DNA from: Anaspis maculata
Lineage: Eukaryota > Arthropoda > Insecta > Coleoptera > Scraptiidae
Direction: 5' to 3'
DNA: 64,000 bases
Assembly (NCBI GenBank): GCA_949128115.1
Contig: OX421963.1
Location: 41,585,979 to 41,649,978 of the forward strand
Shown: positions 13,201 through 22,556 of the stretch, one piece after another
How the letters are laid out: every line of letters starts with the position of its first letter
Position numbering within the stretch: position 1 is the stretch's first letter
Program-made: the position numbers and the translations under genes
The notes under the pieces: model-generated
Told to the model about the DNA's origin: nothing
What the model saw: the letters and a program-made list of their open reading frames with translations, nothing else
Database searches by the model: none

Positions 13201-14435
13201 TGGAATTTGCTGGAAGTAGACAGAAAGTTCGGGAACACTATTCGGAGGCCTTATATAAGGCATCAGCCGACAGCTCAGGCCTCAATGCAGTATTGAATTG
13301 GAAGAGATAGCAAGCGGATAAGCGAGCGATAATCACAGCGATAATCCAAGTAGATAATTGTTGGCGTGTATTCATTGTAGTACGCAGAAATAAACAGTGT
13401 GTGTTTTAAATCGATCGTCTCAATTATATTAGAACCCGTACGCGAAATATCGTAACATTATCCTTTGTTAGTAAGAGGTCCACAATCAAAATAATGACTT
13501 TGTTTGACCATCTGGAATATAGCGTTTCACTGATTTAAATAGAAATTTTCAAAAATATTCCTAAAAAATTTCTGGTGATAATTTTTTTTTCAAATCAGCT
13601 AAATTAATGGCAAACAATTTGGGAATCGATTCCTTTTTCATTTAGCTTTTCAACTTGACTTCCGAATATGACATCAGATTTTGAAAAAAATCTATACAAG
13701 ATGACTTTTTTAACAAAAACTCGAGAACAAATTTGGGTATGGTCCTGTGTTCATTCCATAAATGAATAGTGCGGTACAAAGGCCATTGGTTTTAGAATAA
13801 ACCTGCAAAATTTCAGTCGATTCTATTGATCTATTCGTGAGATATAGCCAATCAAACAACTTTTCGGTTGAATACATAGATCACCCTGTATATCGAAAAC
13901 AGGTGCCGTCAGGAAAATTTCGAAGGCAGGTACTGATTTGCCTTGAGAAAGTATATCCACACTTGAACTATGTCGGTTACTTCATGAAACATCCTGTATA
14001 GGGTGTCCCAGGTTTCTATGCACTGTATTCAATAATTGGGTCCTAGATGTAACCAGAAACACCTGTACATTGCAAAACTATTGACTAGCGATTTTTATCT
14101 TGGGATTTTTAATAAAAAATTGTTTTTCAGGGATGATGGACATAGCCCTGATAACGGCAAACGCGAATCAGCTCCGCTATATAATTGAGTTCAATAGTCA
14201 GAGCCCGACTTATTATCTGACGCTGTTTTTGATAACTGTCTCCTTGATCTTGCAAGTGGCAGTGGGCGTCTCGTTGATTTTCAAAGGACGCATGGACCTA
14301 CGCGGACAATCGAAGCATAAAAATGCCAAGAGGATCAATAACTACGTTGTCGTCGGAATATTTTTAGTAACAATCATCAATGTTTTCATCGCCAGTTTCA
14401 CAATAACAGGAAGTGGGGGCGGAAATAAGCGGTGA
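7253..14435 (+). CDS. Ninjurin family protein, four exons
   Basis: Spliced CDS: 7253-7349, 11223-11360, 11580-11714, 14131-14435 (675 nt, 224 residues). All three introns are GT-AG and phase 1, so the frame closes exactly. Residues 1-110 are a low-complexity, acidic cytosolic-type tail. The ninjurin domain starts at about 113 (NSYAAKKTVAQGMMDIALIT), continues through ANANQLRY, and ends with two hydrophobic segments at about 150-174 and 194-214 (VVVGIFLVTIINVFIASF). Ninjurins are small two-pass plasma-membrane proteins. Vertebrate NINJ1 oligomerises through amphipathic helices before the membrane spans and ruptures the membrane in lytic death; Drosophila ninjurin A is linked to adhesion and stress or immune responses. 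The conserved part spans the exon 3-4 junction, which confirms that splice. Introns 1 (3873 bp) and 3 (2416 bp) are filled with transposons; intron 2 is 219 bp. Alternative 5' exons cannot be excluded. Confidence 0.9.
7513..7670 (-). mobile_element. tRNA-derived SINE in ninjurin intron 1
   Basis: Read on the minus strand there is a Pol III B-box-like block (GGGTTCGATTCCCGG) followed by a body containing CTGGGTGTTGTGTTGTCC and an A/T-rich tail. The same CTGGGTGTT..TGT.TGTCC body follows the B box of the SINE at 40255-40458, so both belong to one family. The ends are approximate; I could not fix a target duplication. Confidence 0.55.
7905..10112. mobile_element. Long foldback element in ninjurin intron 1
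   Basis: Two arms of about 900 bp (about 7905-8820 and 9195-10112) are inverted, diverged copies around a spacer of about 375 bp. Landmarks on the left arm are GTAGTGCAGTAAAGAT, CATGAAATTTT, TTGCGGCGCTGTCAAAGTAT, ATGAGTGGTCTTCATGG and AAAAAGTAATCATTTGACTC; each appears in reverse order and complement on the right arm. There is no recognisable transposase. The outer ends are near GTAGTGCAGTAAAG on each side. The element is wholly intronic relative to the ninjurin gene. Confidence 0.75.
12384..12673 (+). mobile_element. tRNA-derived SINE (5'-shortened copy)
   Basis: It begins near a B-box-like GGTCCGATCC and ends in AATAAACGAAAAAAAAA. Probable target duplications are AAATGATTACA (12373-12383) and AAATGTTACA (12674-12683). 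The body (TTTTCGCCTC, CAAGCTTCTTGG, TTGCATTTAGCAAGCATT read in complement, CGTAAAATACGAACGATGG) matches the copy at 16319-16640. Compared with that copy, the first part of the tRNA-like head is missing. Confidence 0.65.
12935..13457 (+). mobile_element. Solo LTR, copy 1
   Basis: 523 bp, starts TGTTACGAGCGGCGAT and ends ATATCGTAACA, flanked by TTAT on both sides (12931-12934, 13458-13461). It contains a TATA-like TTATATAAGG near 13250 and AATAAA near 13390, the normal layout of an LTR promoter and polyadenylation site. Two related copies lie at 29597-30095 and 41860-42382. No internal coding region, primer site or second LTR is adjacent, so this is the product of LTR-LTR recombination. The 4-bp duplication suits Ty3/Gypsy or a relative, but the superfamily cannot be assigned from an LTR alone. 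Confidence 0.8.
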
Positions 14436-14572
14436 ATTGCATGTGAAAAGACTCCATTCGGCGCCTACTGATTTGAAAAATTCGGCGCTTTTATTCAAAA
14501 ATCATTTGTAAGATTTCCGATACTTTTTTATAACAATTTTTAATTTATGTGGTGACAAGGATCTGTAAATTG

Positions 14573-14578
14573 AATAAA
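14573..14578 (+). promoter_or_regulatory. Polyadenylation signal of ninjurin
   Basis: AATAAA lies 138 bp after the ninjurin stop codon, in an A/T-rich stretch on the coding strand. Confidence 0.6.
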
Positions 14579-14589
14579 TGAAGGCAGTT

Positions 14590-15585
14590 GCTTTTCAAGT
14601 TATATGTATAAGAACATGGTAGGTACATGATGGCTATACGTTTTCACCGGAGGACTAAAGCCGGACTGACCCAAGCACTGACTCAAAGCATTTAAACCGG
14701 TAGACCAACAGTATCGACCTATTTTAAAATATAGTCCAGATTTGGTCCATAACAATGTTCTCATCTGCAATCTAACGGAGCAGGTCCATTCAACTACTTG
14801 GTACTCTTCCGTGATCGTTTACACTACGTGGGCTAAATTTCCTTTTGTCGAATTAAGTGCTTAGGTCGCGGGTCAAAGCCACAATGTAAACGTAGCCAAT
14901 ATTTCCCATTCACGATGTAAATTCAATAGGGAGTTTGCGGATTTCCTTCCAGCGCCAAAAGTGGCGACTTTTCCGCACTTTCTGTGTGAAGTTATCTGGT
15001 TTTCCATAAAAACAATGCCATCTGAATAATCACACCATCTGCACATTTCATTTTTAACAATTCAAAAACTTCATTATTGAGAATTCTCATTTCTCAAACG
15101 GGTGGGAGGTCCAATATAATATGTGCACAACTGCACACCGCCTATAATGTCATTTCTTAAATTGATCGTGTGATCTTGAGAGATTGAGAATTCAATTAGG
15201 TCCAGTTTTCTCCACTAACTTGTTGGATGTGGTAAGGATGGAAATGGTCCTTCTTAGTGAGTACCCACGGTATCCCCCAAACGCACTACCCAACAAGTGA
15301 AGATGCTCCAGCATCAGGCTCTTGGGCCTCTAGGCCATCAAAGGACATCATAGTCATCAGTCAAATTCTGTTGACTAAATGAGGTCCAGTCTACTAGGGA
15401 TGAATAGGTCGGGGTGGTCCCCATGCTTAACCAGCTAGATTATTGACTCCACCGGATTTATTTCTTTTTGGTTACATAAGATCATATTAGTTCACCGTGA
15501 CAAGAAAGACATCCCTCTTAGTGCCCGTGGTTCGCATAAAGATACCGCATTTAATGATTAAAGCAAGCCCTTTGGTACAGTTGCT
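14590..15585. other. Intergenic DNA, nothing recognised
   Basis: No ORF with a domain and no clear inverted repeat. This is the spacer between the ninjurin 3' end and the repeat cluster that starts near 15590. Confidence 0.35.
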
Positions 15586-15589
15586 CTTA

Positions 15590-15930
15590 AGACCTATTCG
15601 AACGATTTGGCCCGTAGTTCCTGAAATTTTTTTGATGTGGTCCCAAATTTGGGGGGGGGGGGAGAAGTAAAAATAGGGAAAAATCTTCAAAATAATTCAT
15701 TGAGCTACAAATACGTTTTTGAGGTCGATACAGAGCTATTTGCCTCTAATTAGTATGACCTAAGTACCCTCCTCACGATGCCGCCACCGGAAGTCGAAAA
15801 ATAGGCGCCATTTTGGAAAACAATAAGTGAAATTCAGAAACCAAGAAAAGATCTTGTGTGGGGTGTCTTTTCCAACGTTTTCTGGGTTACTGAGTACGAT
15901 TATGATAGGTAAAATACGATTCATGCTACG
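15590..15930 (+). repeat. Repeat family R1, copy 1
   Basis: Shares an ordered set of blocks with 17727-18045: AACGATTTGGCC, TTGCCTCTAATTAGTATGA, GGAAGTCGAAAAATA and GATTATGATAGGTAAAATAC. A run of ten or more G residues sits near 15650. The two direct copies flank the SINE and the broken mobile-element gene between them. Confidence 0.7.
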
Positions 15931-16318
15931 GGGTTGAAGAAACTAAAACTACCTATCATCATTTGCCCTTAACGAGTGACTATAAATTTAGCATTTTTTA
16001 TTGGTTAATATTTTATTGGTATTTATTAACATTTTGTCTTGATTTAACATTATCTTTATCTTGATTTGTCTTAACCAAAACTCTTGTTATAAAAATTATA
16101 TATTTTTAGAAACCATGAATTGCATTAAACTGAATTGAGTAGGTAAAATACGAGGTAAAATACGATCTGAGTTACAAGTCTGAATAAGTAACTATAACTA
16201 CCCCATGAGGATAGGGTACCTACCTATTTCTTGAGGGTAGAAATAGCAAACAGCAATGATACGTAAACGTATTCAGCAGTCTTGGAAAAATGTATTAACA
16301 TTGCACAAGATCACAATT

Positions 16319-16640
16319 TTTTTTTTTCGTTTATTGACCGTCGGATTTAACGAAGACTAACACTGACGCCGGTGAGTGCTGTCCTCCAGTATACCGGAAA
16401 TTTTGCCGAACCCCTGTGTGTTCCAACACCAGGGTAGGGATTTTTAACGACCATCAACCTCGCATGGGGTCCGCACCATCGTTCGTATTTTACGTGCTAT
16501 GCGACACACAGTCTTGCATTTAGCAAGCATTCCAACTGAACCAAGAAGCTTGTTTTAGAGGCGAAAATCGCGAAAATCTAACCCGCGACCTCTGGAGTGG
16601 TAGTCGAACGCGCATACTACCACACCAACAAGCTCCTCAT
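16319..16640 (-). mobile_element. tRNA-derived SINE, full-length copy
   Basis: The element lies on the minus strand and is flanked by the direct repeat ATCACAATT (16310-16318 and 16641-16649). On its own strand it starts with a tRNA-like head (GTTGGTGTGGTAGTATGCGC, then a B-box-like CGGGTTAGAT) and ends in AATAAACGAAAAAAAAA. The body matches the SINE at 12384-12673. The head is longer here than in that copy. Confidence 0.7.
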
Positions 16641-16743
16641 ATCACAATTAATTATTGTGCTCCATAAAATGAGAAAAGATATAACTTCCAATGAAAAAAT
16701 TGAACAATGTCCATCTTTAACTTGGATGTTACTCTCTTCTAGA

Positions 16744-17640
16744 TCATTTAAAGTTTTTACAGGCCAGGGTGCAAGGCAATTGGTTTTGTTCGGCAAAAAC
16801 AGCGCTGCGTGTCGCATGCTGTCCGACAACCACCTTTGTGGAGCTCTCTGCAAGCTGCCAGATTTCAGGTAGGTTTGTCCATACTGGGACCCAACCATTT
16901 TCCTGTTTCGACCATCCCCAGGATTCTGGCGAAGGAGATGTGCTTCCATCAACTGCCCTGTCCCATATTCGGCTGGCCTGGTAAGCGGCTCTTTCCATGT
17001 GCTGTATCAACGCGCGACGAGTAGGTGGGATGGCACTGATGGCTTTTTCTTCTGACGCAAAAAGATTTTTCCACTCTTCATTCACACAAGAACACATATT
17101 TGGTTGTCGATGCCATACAACCGAACCGTGAACATTTCCAAGGCTTGAATAATGTTGAATATAATCCAACTCGTCATTGGACACACAAGTTTCTTGAATG
17201 CTTCGGTAGCCTCTTCGCTCTGCCAAGAAGTCCTTGTTGACCTTACCTTTGGTACTGAAAAATGAGGTTGTACCTGAATGGAATCCCCTGAGAGCGATTG
17301 ATTTGTTTTGACTTAAAGATTCAGCAATGCAAATGGACACTTAATATAGCGCCGGCTCATCCCTGCGCAAAAAGGAGCCAGAATTTTTCCAAGCCTTGTT
17401 CTTCTCAACTGATGAAAGAAGATACAGCAAGCACGAAAATATCGGTGTCGCTACTTCAAATCAGCACTTTTTTGGCACCGTGCAAAACCATATCCTGGAC
17501 GTCAAGAAAAATTTGGCCGTCTGCCTCCTCCATTGCACCAAATTGAACACCATTTAGCTCACTCACTCCTGTATCAGAGGACACGATCTCTTTGGGAACG
17601 TTCGTCACAATGTGAGTGTTCAGAAAAAACCAGAGGCCGT
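16744..17640 (-). pseudogene. Broken mobile-element-associated gene
   Basis: Read on the minus strand, one fragment contains MEEADGQIFLDVQDMVLHGA, then SDTDIFVLAV, then after stop codons and frame changes the open piece 17340-16744 (ALRGFH, RRALIQHMERAAYQA, ESWGWSKQENGWVPVWTNLP, LPCTLACK). These blocks occur in the same order in a widespread, mostly uncharacterised protein of invertebrate transposon-derived loci, known to me by its HEEADTRM-like and TDTDVLVL-like motifs and a cysteine-rich C-terminus. Here there are in-frame stops and shifts between 17330 and 17560, and the cysteine cluster near the C-terminus is degraded. It is a fossil. Function is unknown; the family call is from memory of motif order. 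Confidence 0.6.
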
Positions 17641-17726
17641 TTTAGTTGATCAAGGGCTGTGTGAGATCATCTCTAGCAGAAGTTAACAAGAGAGGGAAAG
17701 TCTCGAGTGTAGACGTAGGAGAGGGA

Positions 17727-18045
17727 GCAAACGATTTGGCCTGTAGATTCTGAAAAAATTACATGTGGGCTCAAAATTTCAGAGGAGAAGTGAGAACTAG
17801 GAAAAACTCTTTGAAATAATTCCTTGCTCCACAAGTACGTCTTTGAGATCGATATAGAGCAACTTGCCTCTAATTAGTATGATTCAAGTACCCACCTCAA
17901 GATCTGGCCGCCGGAAGTCGAAAAATAAGCGTCATTTGGAAAAAAAATCAGTCAAATTCAAAAAGCAACAGAGGGTCTTCGGTGGGGTATCTTTTCCAAT
18001 GTTTTGTCGGTCGCTAAGTACGATTATGATAGGTAAAATACGATT
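17727..18045 (+). repeat. Repeat family R1, copy 2
   Basis: Direct copy of 15590-15930, sharing TTGCCTCTAATTAGTATGA, GGAAGTCGAAAAATA and CGATTATGATAGGTAAAATA. The part 17890-18045 is also inverted at 18300-18480, so copies 2 and 3 form an imperfect palindrome around 18170. Confidence 0.7.
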
Positions 18046-18299
18046 AGTCCAGTCAAATTAAGAAAAAATCGGCCAACTGGGATTTTTTTTGACCAATCAA
18101 AGAGCGTTATTATCTTTGAAGATTTCTGGTTTACTCTGGATAACTTGTAAACTGGTTAGAAGAACCGGAAATATTCAAGGATGACGCCCAAAAAAATTCC
18201 AAGCCTTGAAATTTTCGGGAATTTTAGTATGCTATTTTACATTAAATTCTCTATCGATCACCAAATTTCATCTACTTCCAACTTTATTTCGGATTTTGG

Positions 18300-18480
18300 C
18301 CGATTGTTGCTTAATTTGATTGAACCAATCGTATTTTACCTATGATAACCTCACTCAGCGACCCAGAAAACGTTGAAAAAGATACCCCACACAAGACCCT
18401 TTGTTGCTTTTGAATTTAACTAGTTTTTTTTCCAAAATGGCGCTTATTTTTCGACTTCCGGTGGTCGGATCAAGATGGAC
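18300..18480 (-). repeat. Repeat family R1, inverted partial copy
   Basis: Reverse complement of the 3' part of the 17727-18045 repeat: GTATTTTACCTATGATAACC, CAACGTTTTCTGGGTCGCT (complement) and TATTTTTCGACTTCCGG. Another interspersed repeat follows at about 18500-18690 (containing AAAAAAAGTTCCTATGAACA and ACCCTGAAGATGGTTTTTAT), with a second copy at about 22205-22390. Confidence 0.6.
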
Positions 18481-18499
18481 ATGGTAAATTTTCTCACTG

Positions 18500-18690
18500 G
18501 AAATGACACAATTATTTTCATACAGGCTGTCCCGAAAATGTACCGACAACGTTCTATGGCAGCTTCCTCTCATCAAAACAAGAAAAAAAGTTCCTATGAA
18601 CATGGGTCCGGAAACGCTTCCTAAGGGAGCTACAGGCCCCCTAAAGGTGGGACCCTGAAGATGGTTTTTATTCAATATCTCCAAAATGAT
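18500..18690. repeat. Interspersed repeat, related copy at 22205-22390
   Basis: Both copies share AAGAAAAAAAGTTCCTAT, a block ending GCTACAG.CCCCTAAA, and CCCTGAAGATGGTTTTTATT, preceded by a CAGG(C/A)TGTCCC start. The second copy is nested in the foldback at 21647-22556. No coding capacity. Confidence 0.6.
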
Positions 18691-18699
18691 TCAAGGGAA

Positions 18700-19106
18700 A
18701 TCAATCAAACATGACACATCCACTAATCTTCTTATGTCCAACAAAATGAGGCAAGATTAATTCCACAATAATTTACCACGGGTGGGTCAGGCTGAGGTGT
18801 GGGGGTGAGAATAACCCTAACTTTTTTGAATGTGAATTGTTTCTGAATTTAACAAGAAATTATGGAATATTGAAGTTTTCTACTCAAAAAAGGTCTCCCT
18901 GTTCAACCTCGATAGATGCACCGTTTACGAGATATTCGCCTGTCAAAAATGTGTGCACACGGACCCTTCACTTGCTTGTTACACCACTGTGCTTGGATTA
19001 TTGAAATCATTGATTATGATCATTGAGAGATGGAAAATATTAGTTCATGATAGAAGAACTCTACCCCACTACTTAAAGTAAAACAAATCAAAATTTTGAT
19101 ATAAAT
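18700..19106. other. Spacer downstream of the beta-galactosidase
   Basis: No gene or repeat was recognised between the interspersed repeat and the polyadenylation signal of the minus-strand beta-galactosidase. Confidence 0.35.
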
Positions 19107-19112
19107 TTTATT
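19107..19112 (-). promoter_or_regulatory. Polyadenylation signal of the beta-galactosidase
   Basis: AATAAA on the minus strand, about 35 bp after the TGA stop at 19147-19149. Confidence 0.65.
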
Positions 19113-19146
19113 CAAATGAAATACGAAACACGACTCAATAAAAAAG

Positions 19147-21102
19147 TCAACACTTGTTAGTTTTATAAATATGCTTATGAGAAAACTTCACAGTGGAACT
19201 CGGCACGTAATGTTCGAAAATTACAATTTTATTAGTCCCTTTTCGTATAAACGGCGCTGGTAAATACAGGGTTTGTTGGGGGCCAATTTTGGCATACCTT
19301 CCCAACACAAACCCGTTGACAATCACTACACCCTTAGTCCAGTCCTCCATATTCAAAAACGTATCTTGGATATCTTGATCTGCGTCAAAGTCAGCCCTAT
19401 AAAGAGCGGGGCCCCTAGATGGGTAAACGACTTCGTGCCAACCCATCAGCCCATTAGTCCAAGCACTCTTGAATTCCAGCGGAACCATTTCCCAGTCCAG
19501 CAGTTCTTGACCGTTGAGGTATACACCGCCTTGCCACAAGCCTTTGTATTGGTAATACTGATCCAGATAACCGTAGCCTGCACGGCCCCAATTCTCAACT
19601 AATAGTTCTAAGGTGCCTTCTTGAAATGTCGGCCCTAGATTAATCGCCGAGTTGTTGAGTCTCCAGAAGCCGAAACCATTCAAATCTTTAGTCGTTGTTA
19701 ATGGTTTAGAGATCATTTTACCGTTAATCAAGACTGTGACAGTGTCACATACATGGCCAGCTATAATCAAAGTTGAATTTCTTGGTATGACCAAGTTTGA
19801 TTTGCGGTAAACTAAGTAACCGTAACTTTGGCCGGAATGGTTATTGATAGGTAACAGTTCCATGGGTAAAGTCACTGGATTTCTCACTTTGATCGGAACT
19901 TGGCTTAAAATTTCATTCAGATGCAATTGGCTTGTCACAGAAAGATCATCGTATCGCTTCCGAGGTGTGATAGCTGGCGTTTCAGGAATTCTAGTTTTTA
20001 TGGTGTTGTATCTGTTCAACAGTTCTTTGACAAGTACGTATTTGTTGGTATAATCACCATTTTCGGACAAAGGTGAGTCGTAATCATAGCTAGTGGTGTC
20101 TGGTTGGAAATTCGAGTTGTCGGTTGCCGAAGAATCTAGGTTAGCTCCGTTCAGGAAACCCCAGGACGTTCCGCCCATGAACATGTACATGTTGACCGAT
20201 GCTGGGTACTTGAGAATTCTTTCATAGACATCTGCAAATTCACTGTCGTTTCGCACATTGTGGTTTTCGCTCCAGTGATCGAACCATCCCGTCCAAAATT
20301 CCATTGCCATGGTCGGTTTGTTTTTCTGAAGAGTCTTCAAGACGTTGAATTCTTTTTCAGGATTCGACTTGAAATTCGATGTTTGTAGCAGCATGCCTGG
20401 TAGAGTTCCACGGGCTAAGAACCCGGAAGTTCCATCAGAAGTGTAAAGAAGCTCTACTATGCCATTTTGCAAGAACAGTTCTCTGAGCTGTTCCAAATAC
20501 ATTCTATCGGGTACGAACTTGCCTTTGCGATACGTAGATCCGTACTCATTTTCTACTTGAAAAGCGACGATTGGACCACCTTTGGTGAACTGGAGCGCAG
20601 CCAGAATCGGTAGGAGCATGTTGAAATATCTCGTGACGAACTTCATGTAAGTTCGATCGGATGTTCGGAACTTGATGTCTTTTTGACGGAGCAACCAACT
20701 GGGGAACCCGCCAAACTCCCATTCAGCGCAGATGTACGGCCCCGGCCTCACGAGAACCAACAAGTCTTCTTCCTGCGCCGTCTTCAGAAATTCCTCGATG
20801 TGGAGGAAGTCTTCCATGTCTGAATTTCCGGAACCGAAGTCGAACCGTCCGTTTTCTGGTTCGTGTAAGTTCCACGGAACGTAAGTTTCGACCGCATTGA
20901 GCCCGGCGGCTCGCATTTTTCTGAGTCGATCCCGCCAATATTCTCTCGGGACCCGGAAATAGTGCATTGCTCCGCTGTACAGGGTGATGTTCTTCTCGTT
21001 CAAGGTGAAATGCGGTTGGTTGTCTGATAAGCCGGAAGTGATTCCATTGGCGGTGTAGTGCTCGTACAAAGTCGGTAAAGTGGCTCCAATTGCTGATGCC
21101 AT
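19147..21102 (-). CDS. Intronless GH35 beta-galactosidase
   Basis: One uninterrupted 651-residue frame. GH35 enzymes hydrolyse terminal beta-D-galactose by a retaining mechanism. The catalytic (beta/alpha)8 barrel occupies roughly residues 30-345. It carries the family signature GGPIVAFQVENEYGS with the expected acid/base E186, and MEFWTGWFDHW with the expected nucleophile E268. Other landmarks are YSGAMHYFRVP (42-52), NAVETYVPWNLHEP (69-82) and RPGPYICAEWEFGGFPSWLL (119-138). The C-terminal part, ending GFVLGRYAKIGPQQTLYLPA, is the usual beta-sandwich region. Overall it resembles the animal GLB1-like 2/3 subgroup in length and motifs. The start is the first ATG after an in-frame TAG 60 bp upstream and has A at -3. 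No signal peptide is encoded, unlike typical lysosomal or secreted relatives. Animal relatives usually have several introns, so a retrocopy or a spliced upstream signal exon are both possible. Confidence 0.93.
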   Translation of the reverse strand: MASAIGATLPTLYEHYTANGITSGLSDNQPHFTLNEKNITLYSGAMHYFRVPREYWRDRLRKMRAAGLNAVETYVPWNLHEPENGRFDFGSGNSDMEDFLHIEEFLKTAQEEDLLVLVRPGPYICAEWEFGGFPSWLLRQKDIKFRTSDRTYMKFVTRYFNMLLPILAALQFTKGGPIVAFQVENEYGSTYRKGKFVPDRMYLEQLRELFLQNGIVELLYTSDGTSGFLARGTLPGMLLQTSNFKSNPEKEFNVLKTLQKNKPTMAMEFWTGWFDHWSENHNVRNDSEFADVYERILKYPASVNMYMFMGGTSWGFLNGANLDSSATDNSNFQPDTTSYDYDSPLSENGDYTNKYVLVKELLNRYNTIKTRIPETPAITPRKRYDDLSVTSQLHLNEILSQVPIKVRNPVTLPMELLPINNHSGQSYGYLVYRKSNLVIPRNSTLIIAGHVCDTVTVLINGKMISKPLTTTKDLNGFGFWRLNNSAINLGPTFQEGTLELLVENWGRAGYGYLDQYYQYKGLWQGGVYLNGQELLDWEMVPLEFKSAWTNGLMGWHEVVYPSRGPALYRADFDADQDIQDTFLNMEDWTKGVVIVNGFVLGRYAKIGPQQTLYLPAPFIRKGTNKIVIFEHYVPSSTVKFSHKHIYKTNKC

Positions 21103-21109
21103 TTTTTTT

Positions 21110-21646
21110 TGTATGAAGGCCGGTCGTGTGCAGCTGATGTGATGGGTGACGAACTAATGCTCGTTTGAACTCTGGCACACAACTGAACTGATAAATACAC
21201 TCCCACTGGTTTCCTTGTCTATAGTAGTCGTAGCAAACAAACAGGTTTTTATTTTGTTAGATCCATTGTTTTGGGAATAAATTTCACTGTATGCTGATAT
21301 AGCTGGGATTACCATGACACCATCAGTTCAAGTTCGATGAAGCTTTATTATTTATTCAAACGTCATGTTCATTAGAATTATCGAAATTCTTTTTTTAATT
21401 ATTTATGATACATGCATCCTTTACAAATTGAGGGCATGCAAAAGATAGCAATCGAGCGCGTAACTGCATAGGAATAATATTTTTTGCAAAGTGAATTATA
21501 ATTAGACTATCAAGTTGAAAATGTGCAAATGTCATAGTTCTGTTATCACATCAAACTTGTTTCTTTGCCTCTGCCTTTTCTTCGCGATGAATTTTTTAGA
21601 CTGAATGCCTATACAGTGCTTGAAAATTTGCGACTTCCCTCACTAT
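21110..21646. other. Upstream region of the beta-galactosidase
   Basis: An in-frame stop (TAG on the minus strand) lies about 60 bp before the start codon. Two TCAGTT-like initiator matches on the minus strand sit at about 21182-21191, some 80-90 bp before the start, and could mark transcription start; no TATA box at the right distance was seen. The rest is A/T-rich DNA. Confidence 0.3.
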
Positions 21647-22556
21647 GTACAGGGTGTTCACGATAAAATTCACCCCCCCCCCCTAGGAGATTCCCCTTTG
21701 AGATATTTTGAAAAACTAAAAACATTTTCTCAACGATTTTCCCCAGGGATATTGAATCGATAGTCTAAAAGTTTTCAGTTGGTACCGTATACAGGGTGTG
21801 ACATTTAACTTTTTTATTTCAAATGCAACACCCTATATTTTATAACGTCATTTGATGAAGCCTTTCTTTCTGATTACAAAGATATATAACATCTATGATT
21901 CATTTTGACAAGGAAGCTGTCAAAAAAATAATAAAATAGGTAGTCAAATAAATTGAAAATTACGCGCCACCTTGTATAAAAAACGAATTAGACCATGTAT
22001 CCATGCAGAGTTGAATTTTGCAGACAAAATGCTGCGAGAATAACTTTTTTCAAGTGAACTGTAGAAACCAAAGCCATCTTGCCGCGAAACAAAATTATTT
22101 GACTACCTATTTTCATATTTTTCCGACAACTTACTTGTCAAAATGAATCATAAGTGTCATATATATTTGTAATCAGAAAAAAGGCTCCACCAAATAACGG
22201 AATAAAATACAGGATGTCCCATAATTAGCGTGCAATACTTCACCAGCAGATTCTACGGCTGAAAATAAGAAAAAAAGTTCCTATAAACATAGGTCGAAAA
22301 ATGCTTCATAAGCGAGCTACAGCCCTCTAAAAGTAGTACCCTGAAGATGGTTTTTATTTAATATTTTCGAAACTGTTGACAGCAGAATCGTATTGCATTT
22401 AAAATAAAAAAGTTACATATCACACCCTGTATACAGTCCCAATTAGAAACTTTTAGATGATCGATTTAAGGTCCCTGGGAGAAATCGTGAAGAAAAAGTT
22501 TTTAGATCTTCGAAATATCTTAGAGGGGGGTGAATTTTATCGTGAACACCCTGTAC
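21647..22556. mobile_element. Foldback element upstream of the beta-galactosidase
   Basis: Both ends read GTACAGGGTGTTCACGATAA inwards. The arms (about 21647-21960 and 22075-22556) are inverted copies through TTAACTTTTTTATTT, AAATGCAA, AACG..ATTTG.TG.AGCC and the TGACAAGTAA-like centre. The right arm is interrupted at about 22209-22388 by the interspersed repeat also seen at 18500-18690. No transposase. Confidence 0.7.

Larger units (their letters stand above)
12130..14000. mobile_element. Foldback element in ninjurin intron 3, with two nested insertions
   Basis: Terminal arms read TATACAGG on the left and CCTGTATA on the right. The outer parts (12130-12380 and 13740-14000) and the inner parts (12684-12860 and 13490-13700) are inverted copies, for example GACCATCTGGAATA against TATTCCAGATGGTC. 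A SINE at 12384-12673 splits the left arm and a solo LTR at 12935-13457 sits in the middle, so the foldback is the oldest of the three. No transposase is present. Confidence 0.7.

Noticed and set aside
14100..14130. ATG at 14100 as the start of a 111-residue ninjurin
   Set aside because: This stretch is the pyrimidine-rich end of intron 3; exon 3 supplies the conserved first part of the domain in the right phase.
16617..17024. Several overlapping ORFs on both strands
   Set aside because: They are shadows of the minus-strand fossil gene at 16744-17640 and have no motifs of their own.
19273..21206. ORFs overlapping the beta-galactosidase in other frames
   Set aside because: They are antisense or frame-shifted shadows of a well supported GH35 gene.
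21647..21680. Telomere-like or regulatory meaning of the ACAGGGTG motif seen in many places
   Set aside because: The motif recurs because it is the end of several foldback and repeat families in this window; mobile-element ends explain it.
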